DNA of 9,513 bases from Thermoplasmata archaeon (GTDB lineage Archaea; Thermoplasmatota; Thermoplasmata; Thermoplasmatales; Thermoplasmataceae). Positions 6,434 through 9,513 of the stretch are shown here, in pieces (within the stretch, counting starts at the first letter, position 1; each line of letters starts with the position of its first letter). The notes below the pieces were generated by a model. It did no database searches. It saw nothing but the letters and a program-made list of their open reading frames with translations, and was not told where the DNA came from. A program made the position numbers and the translations under genes. Where the stretch lies: contig JAKBQK010000239.1 in assembly GCA_021835265.1 (NCBI GenBank), positions 1 to 9,513 of the forward strand, read 5' to 3'.

Positions 6434-6956
6434 ATGAAAGCCATGGAGGCTAAATCGGGGACCTCGCACCGTCCGCAAATGGAGTCTTGAAGAGAGTGGG
6501 CATGGGCTATAACACTGTTAAATCTGTCAATGAACTCTGAAAAGACCCGTATCGTAAGGGCAGGAGAGGGTTTCGACTTTCTTGGCTTCAGGTTTGTGAG
6601 ACAGTATTCCCAACGAAGGAAGAAGGGGGTAACAAGATGGTTTCCCTCTCCTAAATCGGAGATGATGATAAGGGAGAGGATACTTGCCCTGACAGGAAAC
6701 AATGCACTGGCACTGACAACACCCGAAGAGGCGAAGGAGATCCTCATTCCCGTATTGAGAGAATGGGGGGAATTACTTTTCACACAGCCTTGCATCCGAA
6801 GTCTTCATTGAAATATGGGAATACGCACAGGATCGCCTTATGTACATGTATTGCAGACAGCACAACATGCCACGAACATGGAAAAACAGGATATTCCGGA
6901 CACTCTCTCGATCATGGACACCAAGCCATCTGTTTTTTTCTAGGGAAACGCCATAA
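6434..6956 (+). pseudogene. group II intron reverse transcriptase/maturase, deleted and frameshifted
   Basis: The frame begins at ATG 6434 (MKAMEAKSGTSHRPQMES), meets TGA at 6488-6490, and continues in the same frame into LNLSMNSEKTRIVRAGEGFD and FLGFRFVRQY. That is the region after the polymerase active site in group II enzymes (usually LNPEKT...FLGF). The palm motif YADD and all earlier reverse-transcriptase motifs are absent, so a large internal deletion lies just before it. The maturase/thumb part follows (WFPSPKSEMMIRERI, AKEILIPVLREW). A run of six G at 6765-6770 then breaks the frame: dropping one G restores REWGNYFSHSLASEVF, DRLMYMYCRQHNMPRTWKNR and the stop TAA 6954-6956. It cannot encode reverse transcriptase activity. 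Confidence 0.8.
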
Positions 6957-6980
6957 TACTATGTCATGAACGCAGTCGTA

Positions 6981-7013
6981 GAGCAGTGTGCGGGAGAACC
7001 GCAAGCACTGTTT
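6981..7013 (+). ncRNA. group II intron domain V (catalytic hairpin), first copy
   Basis: Thirty-three bases fold exactly as a domain V. GAGCAGTG pairs with CACTGTTT over 8 bp (G-U wobbles at the first and third pairs), a two-base AG bulge sits on the 3' side, and TGCGG pairs with CCGCA to form a 5-bp distal helix capped by a GAGA-type loop. The catalytic AGC triad is at 6982-6984 and its G pairs with U as in known domains V. Confidence 0.85.
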
Positions 7014-7015
7014 GA

Positions 7016-7053
7016 GGTGGAAGGGGCTGGCGTAATCCAGCCTTTTACCCTAC
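7016..7053 (+). ncRNA. group II intron domain VI and 3' splice end, first copy
   Basis: Immediately after domain V, GGCTGG and CCAGCC form a hairpin with loop CGTAAT. The 3' strand runs TTTTACCCTAC, and the unpaired A at 7047 is seven bases from the end, the usual place for the branch point. Confidence 0.7.
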
Positions 7054-7062
7054 ACGAGGGGG

Positions 7063-7078
7063 CTCTGTAACGACAGAG
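7063..7078. repeat. short hairpin downstream of the intron
   Basis: CTCTGT-AACG-ACAGAG is a perfect 6-bp stem in the 3' flank of the intron, followed by T-rich sequence. It may be a terminator-like hairpin at the insertion site; weak evidence. Confidence 0.3.
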
Positions 7079-7127
7079 TTCTACTTATTTAGAATATTCT
7101 ACTAAAAATTTTTTATGCGATATATTC

Positions 7128-7135
7128 ATATAATA
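7128..7135 (+). promoter_or_regulatory. TATA-like box of the MHS transporter
   Basis: The ATATAAT stretch in CATATAATAC lies about 29 bp before ATG 7160 with no ribosome binding site between. A second AT-rich stretch (GATATATTC) just upstream could also serve. Confidence 0.4.
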
Positions 7136-7159
7136 CGATGACTTTATTATTTCATATCT

Positions 7160-8464
7160 ATGCACAAAACCATAAATAAAGGTCTACTTGAGGCGTATAA
7201 GGCATCAATTTCTTCTTTTATTGGGACAACATTGGAGTTTTACGATTTTTTGTTATTTGGGTTTCTTGCACCAGTTTTTGGTCCCTTATTCTTCCCATCG
7301 AGTAATTATATAACTTCTATTCTGTATGTATATGCAGCATTCGCCGTGGGGTTCGCCTTCAGACCTTTAGGTGCCATATTTTTTGGGCAATTGGGAGACA
7401 AAAAGATCGGACGCAAGAATGTTCTGTTCATTACAATTATTCTAATGGGAGTGGTATCCATTGGAATGGGTATTGCGCCCACTTATGGTGAAGTAGGAAT
7501 TACGGCCGCCGTAATCATGGTAGTTTTAAGAGTACTCCAAGGCTTTGCATTGGGCGGAGAGTACGGTGGCGGAGTTACCTTGACATCAGAGTTGGCACCC
7601 AATAACAGACGAGGATTTTTCGTTGGGATCACTCAGTTGTCCCAAAGTTCACTTCTTCCTGCTGGATTGTTAGCAGTGTTTACATCAATTTTTACCCACT
7701 CTCAGTTCGTTGCTTATGGTTGGAGGATTCTATTCATCATAGGAGCTATAATCGCTGTTGTTGGTGTTTATATAAGGATTTCTTTAACGGAATCCCCAGA
7801 CTTTAAGGAAGCTATTAAATCAATCGCCGAAAAGAAGAAAATTGCCATAGCGGAAGCTGTTTCCGAATTTCCATACAAAATCATTCTTGGAATTTTATTG
7901 ATTCTCGGGGGAACTGTTGGGTCTTATTTCTTCGGAACGTTTGGTGTGACCTATCTGGAAGTCTTTTTGCATTATTCATTGCATGCTGCTTCAACCGCTG
8001 TTGCATACGGATCAATCATGTTTTTAATCATGGTTATGCCAACCGCTATACTTTCAGATAAAATTGGAAGAAAACCCAACATGATCATTATGAGAGTAGG
8101 AATTCTTGTTTTCATTGGAATATTCTTGTATATGCTAAGCCTTACAAACTTCTTTATCATAGTTTTGGCATTCGTGATAGCCTTCGCAATTACTGCATTT
8201 AACCAAGCAGCAGTAAACACAACGATTCCTGAATTATTTCCAGGGAGAGTCAGGCTAACGTCAACATCATTTATATATAATTTTGGAGTCGGACTCTTCG
8301 GAGGGTTGACACCTTTTATAGCCACAGCAATACTTGGCCAATTCCATACAGGATATGCATTAGCTTTATGGGTTGTTCCAGCAACGGCGATATCACTGAT
8401 AGCAGTTCTTTTGCTGAAGGAAACAAAAAATATTGACATGCACGATGAGTCTTCCTACTTATAA
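7160..8464 (+). CDS. MFS transporter, metabolite:H+ symporter (MHS) family
   Basis: A 434-residue, 12-helix inner-membrane protein. MHS marks: GTTLEFYDFLLFG at 22-34 (family pattern G..IEWYDF), the loop 2-3 motif at 76-86 (GQLGDKKIGRK) and RVLQGFALGGEYGG at 124-137, the family's strongest signature. LSDKIGRKPN is the matching loop in the second half. Relatives move alpha-ketoglutarate, citrate, shikimate, proline/betaine or other carboxylates with protons; the substrate here is not determinable. Oddity: one residue more than usual separates the Asp from the GR of motif A (D-K-K-I-G-R instead of D-K-I-G-R). The next gene, an M20 amidohydrolase, begins 31 bases later and was probably co-transcribed, which hints at uptake of acyl-amino-acid or peptide-like compounds, but that partner is now broken. 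Confidence 0.9.
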   Translation: MHKTINKGLLEAYKASISSFIGTTLEFYDFLLFGFLAPVFGPLFFPSSNYITSILYVYAAFAVGFAFRPLGAIFFGQLGDKKIGRKNVLFITIILMGVVSIGMGIAPTYGEVGITAAVIMVVLRVLQGFALGGEYGGGVTLTSELAPNNRRGFFVGITQLSQSSLLPAGLLAVFTSIFTHSQFVAYGWRILFIIGAIIAVVGVYIRISLTESPDFKEAIKSIAEKKKIAIAEAVSEFPYKIILGILLILGGTVGSYFFGTFGVTYLEVFLHYSLHAASTAVAYGSIMFLIMVMPTAILSDKIGRKPNMIIMRVGILVFIGIFLYMLSLTNFFIIVLAFVIAFAITAFNQAAVNTTIPELFPGRVRLTSTSFIYNFGVGLFGGLTPFIATAILGQFHTGYALALWVVPATAISLIAVLLLKETKNIDMHDESSYL

Positions 8465-8495
8465 AATAACGCTGAACATGAGAAGGAGTTCACAA

Positions 8496-8821
8496 ATGAG
8501 TCTTGAGACACCCTACGATATCGAGAAATATATGTTCAGAATGAGACATATTTTTCACAGCTATCCAGAACTTTGCAGCAAAGAATACAACACACTTGAG
8601 ATAATATTTAAAGAACTCGAATCCTCTAGATTCCAGCCTGTTCTCACTGGAAGACCGGAATACATGCAGATGTCTGAGATAACTCTCCTGACAAGACTAT
8701 AAAAGTCTGGGTCGATATAGGTGCATTGTCAATTAGAGAGATGACAGGGGAGGTCTTCTTGTCTTAGAATCGAGGCGTCTTATACGCATTCGGACACAAT
8801 GCTAACAAGAGACGATTCTGA
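8496..8821 (+). pseudogene. M20 family amidohydrolase/peptidase, decayed N-terminal part
   Basis: ATG 8496 has a GGAG site 7 bases upstream (8485-8488). The first frame reads RHIFHSYPELCSKEYNT and IIFKEL, the N-terminal hallmark of M20 hydrolases (R..LH.HPELS.EE..T). It ends at TAA 8700-8702. A one-base shift near 8675 continues it as DKTIKVWVDIGALSIREMTG (family: ADMDALPI.E.TG), then TAG at 8765-8767, then RGVLYAFGHNAN (family: GVMHACGHDAH). The last motif has lost its metal-site residues: H to Y, C to F, D to N. The similarity stops near 8818, where group II intron sequence begins soon after. Intact homologues are about 380-400 residues, so roughly three quarters is missing. It would have been a zinc-type amide hydrolase. 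Confidence 0.75.
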
Positions 8822-8836
8822 CGATAAGAAAGATGG

Positions 8837-9046
8837 TACATGTATTGCAGTCAGCACAACCTGTCAAGAAACTGGAGAAGTTCAATCATACAGAAAGAAG
8901 GTTCTAAACGATGGATTCAAAACCACCATCATTTCTTTTCAAACACATAAAACTGCATCATGAACGCAGTTGGAGAACAGTGTATGGGAAAACCTGAAGT
9001 ACTGTTATAGGAGGAGGCCCTTGGTAACGTCAGTGCTTTACTCTAT
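8837..9046 (+). mobile_element. 3' end of a second, diverged group II intron
   Basis: This stretch parallels 6843-7053 feature by feature. It has a maturase C-terminus (YMYCSQHNLSRNWRSS, then HHFFSNT and stop TAA 8948-8950), 24 bases to domain V (the same spacing as in the other copy), a domain V-like hairpin, and a domain VI ending GTGCTTTACTCTAT at 9046 with A9040 seven bases from the end. TCATGAACGCAGT just before domain V is identical in both copies. Nothing recognisable of the intron lies before about 8837, so everything upstream of the last part of the maturase is missing and M20 pseudogene sequence takes its place. Confidence 0.72.
8975..9007 (+). ncRNA. group II intron domain V, second copy, degenerate
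   Basis: Same 33-base architecture as the first copy: GAACAGTG pairs with TACTGTTA at seven of eight positions and the AG bulge is kept. The catalytic triad reads AAC instead of AGC. The distal helix (TATGG against CCTGA) has two mismatches. It is probably inactive. Confidence 0.7.
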
Positions 9047-9151
9047 AATACAGGTCTGATCGAGTTGAACATACGGAGAGTGTGTAATTAGCAACACAAA
9101 TGTATAAAAACATATCGTGTACAAAATTTTTTGCAATATTATTTTCGTAAG

Positions 9152-9159
9152 TTTTTTTT
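9152..9159 (+). terminator. T8 tract, possible archaeal terminator
   Basis: A run of eight T about 100 bases after the second intron end and upstream of the dehydratase promoter. Oligo-T tracts are the usual archaeal termination signal, and its position would insulate the dehydratase operon. Confidence 0.35.
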
Positions 9160-9166
9160 GGCAAAG

Positions 9167-9174
9167 TTAAAATA
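9167..9174 (+). promoter_or_regulatory. TATA-like box of the dehydratase operon
   Basis: TTAAAATA is centred about 25 bp before ATG 9195, fitting a leaderless transcript. A closer TATAAAAT at 9179-9186 is only about 13 bp from the ATG, too near unless the start lies further in. Confidence 0.4.
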
Positions 9175-9194
9175 CTTGTATAAAATTTAGTAAT

Positions 9195-9476
9195 ATGGCA
9201 AGCAAATTTCTTATACACGCCAAGGAAGATTATGTTGGTGTTGCAACGTATGACATAAAAAAAGATGAGACGGTAGAGGGAGTTTATCTGGACAACAACC
9301 AAAAGGTTACTCTCAAAGCTACTGAAGATATTTCTCTTGGGCATAAAATTGCGTTGAGAGATATAAAAAAAGGAGATAAAATAATCGAGTACAGTGAGCC
9401 CGTTGGACAGGCATCACAGGATATAAAGAAGGGTGAACATGTCCACGTTCACAATATAAAGACAATGAGGTGGTAA
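9195..9476 (+). CDS. altronate/sugar-acid dehydratase small subunit (SAF domain, UxaA N-terminal type)
   Basis: A complete 93-residue protein made of a single SAF domain. It matches the N-terminal module of altronate/galactarate dehydratases and the small subunit of sulfolactate sulfo-lyase: FLIHAKEDYVGVA at the start, SLGHKIALRDIKKGDKI at 47-63 and GEHVHVHNIKT at 80-90. The HVHN near the end is typical of the family. In many bacteria this domain is fused to the large catalytic domain; here it is a separate gene whose stop (TAA 9474-9476) is one base from the start of the presumed large subunit. The pair would dehydrate a sugar acid or related hydroxyacid in the cytoplasm. Altronate, galactarate and sulfolactate cannot be told apart from the small subunit. 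Confidence 0.88.
   Translation: MASKFLIHAKEDYVGVATYDIKKDETVEGVYLDNNQKVTLKATEDISLGHKIALRDIKKGDKIIEYSEPVGQASQDIKKGEHVHVHNIKTMRW
9467..9473 (+). promoter_or_regulatory. ribosome binding site of the dehydratase large subunit
   Basis: GAGGTGG lies 4 bases before ATG 9478, inside the last codons of the small subunit, and supports coupled translation of the pair. Confidence 0.55.
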
Positions 9477-9477
9477 A

Positions 9478-9513
9478 ATGACAACTTTTAAAGGATATGA
9501 AAGAGAAAATGGA
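9478..9513 (+). CDS. dehydratase large subunit (UxaA/SuyB-type), N-terminus only, cut by the window end
   Basis: Twelve codons, MTTFKGYERENG. Large subunits of altronate dehydratase and sulfolactate sulfo-lyase commonly begin with F.GY.R.DGR.GVRN, and the gene directly follows the SAF-domain subunit with its own ribosome binding site. Identification rests on these few residues plus position. Confidence 0.65.
   Translation, partial: MTTFKGYERENG

Larger units (their letters stand above)
6291..7053 (+). mobile_element. group II intron, internally deleted
   Basis: The 3' end is well supported. Domain V (6981-7013) and domain VI are recognisable and preceded by a maturase C-terminus that stops 24 bases before domain V. 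The 3' boundary is set at ...TTTTACCCTAC, ending at 7053, with a candidate branch A at 7047, seven bases from the end. The 5' boundary is less certain: GTGCGAAC at 6291 matches the GUGYG start of group II introns and is followed by G-rich structured-looking sequence as in domain I. The whole is only about 760 bases, against roughly 2 kb or more for an intron with a full reverse transcriptase, and the missing part is the catalytic polymerase region. It is therefore a non-autonomous or dead copy, although its RNA catalytic core could still act if supplied with maturase. Confidence 0.75.

Noticed and set aside
6172..6453. Plus-strand frame of 93 codons spanning 6172-6453
   Set aside because: It crosses the presumed intron 5' end and RNA domain I region and has no recognisable protein features.
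6415..6795. Minus-strand frame of 126 codons over the maturase remnant
   Set aside because: It is antisense to the region carrying clear group II maturase motifs.
7972..8439. Minus-strand frame of 155 codons inside the MHS transporter
   Set aside because: It opposes a well-supported MFS gene and its residues reflect antisense of hydrophobic codons.
9030..9344. Minus-strand frame of 104 codons over the dehydratase promoter and 5' end
   Set aside because: It overlaps the well-supported SAF-domain gene in antisense, is AT-driven and has no family features.

Overview
The window looks like a piece of an archaeal genome, most likely from the Thermoplasmata (Thermoplasma/Ferroplasma/Acidiplasma/Cuniculiplasma relatives). 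This is an inference. Several genes seem to be read from leaderless transcripts: a TATA-like box lies about 25-29 bp before the start codon with no ribosome binding site between. Internal operon genes instead have GGAG/GAGG-type sites. The metabolic genes are AT-rich, while the mobile-element remnants between them look visibly richer in G+C.

Layout. (1) 1-914: 5'-truncated NAD-dependent 2-hydroxyacid dehydrogenase. (2) 952-2169: a complete IS630-family insertion sequence on the minus strand, with imperfect 21-bp terminal inverted repeats, a TA target duplication, and a transposase split by one extra base in an A7 run. (3) 2158-2731: a mobile-element graveyard holding the N-terminus of an IS21-type IstA, its repeat-bearing terminus, an unidentified minus-strand coding fragment and a perfect hairpin. 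(4) 2874-5415: two overlapping, paralogous MFS transporters of the sialate/lactate-symporter type. The second is followed in frame, after a TAG stop, by 66 further sense codons that encode a probable membrane helix. (5) 5625-6179: C-terminal fragment of a transposase-like protein. (6) 6291-7053: an internally deleted group II intron whose domains V and VI are still recognisable and whose maturase is reduced to its C-terminus. (7) 7160-8464: an MFS transporter of the metabolite:H+ symporter (MHS) family, followed by a decayed M20 amidohydrolase. (8) About 8837-9046: the 3' end of a second, diverged group II intron. (9) 9195-9513: the small SAF-domain subunit of an altronate/sugar-acid dehydratase and the first codons of its large subunit.

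Biologically, the intact genes fit import and catabolism of small organic or sugar acids: three proton-coupled carboxylate-type transporters, a 2-hydroxyacid dehydrogenase and a UxaA-type dehydratase. The gaps between them have been repeatedly used as landing sites by an IS630, an IS21, another transposon and at least two group II introns. The two group II intron 3' ends, identified from their RNA secondary structure, are the most notable content because such introns are uncommon in archaea outside a few lineages. I found no tRNA, rRNA or CRISPR array.
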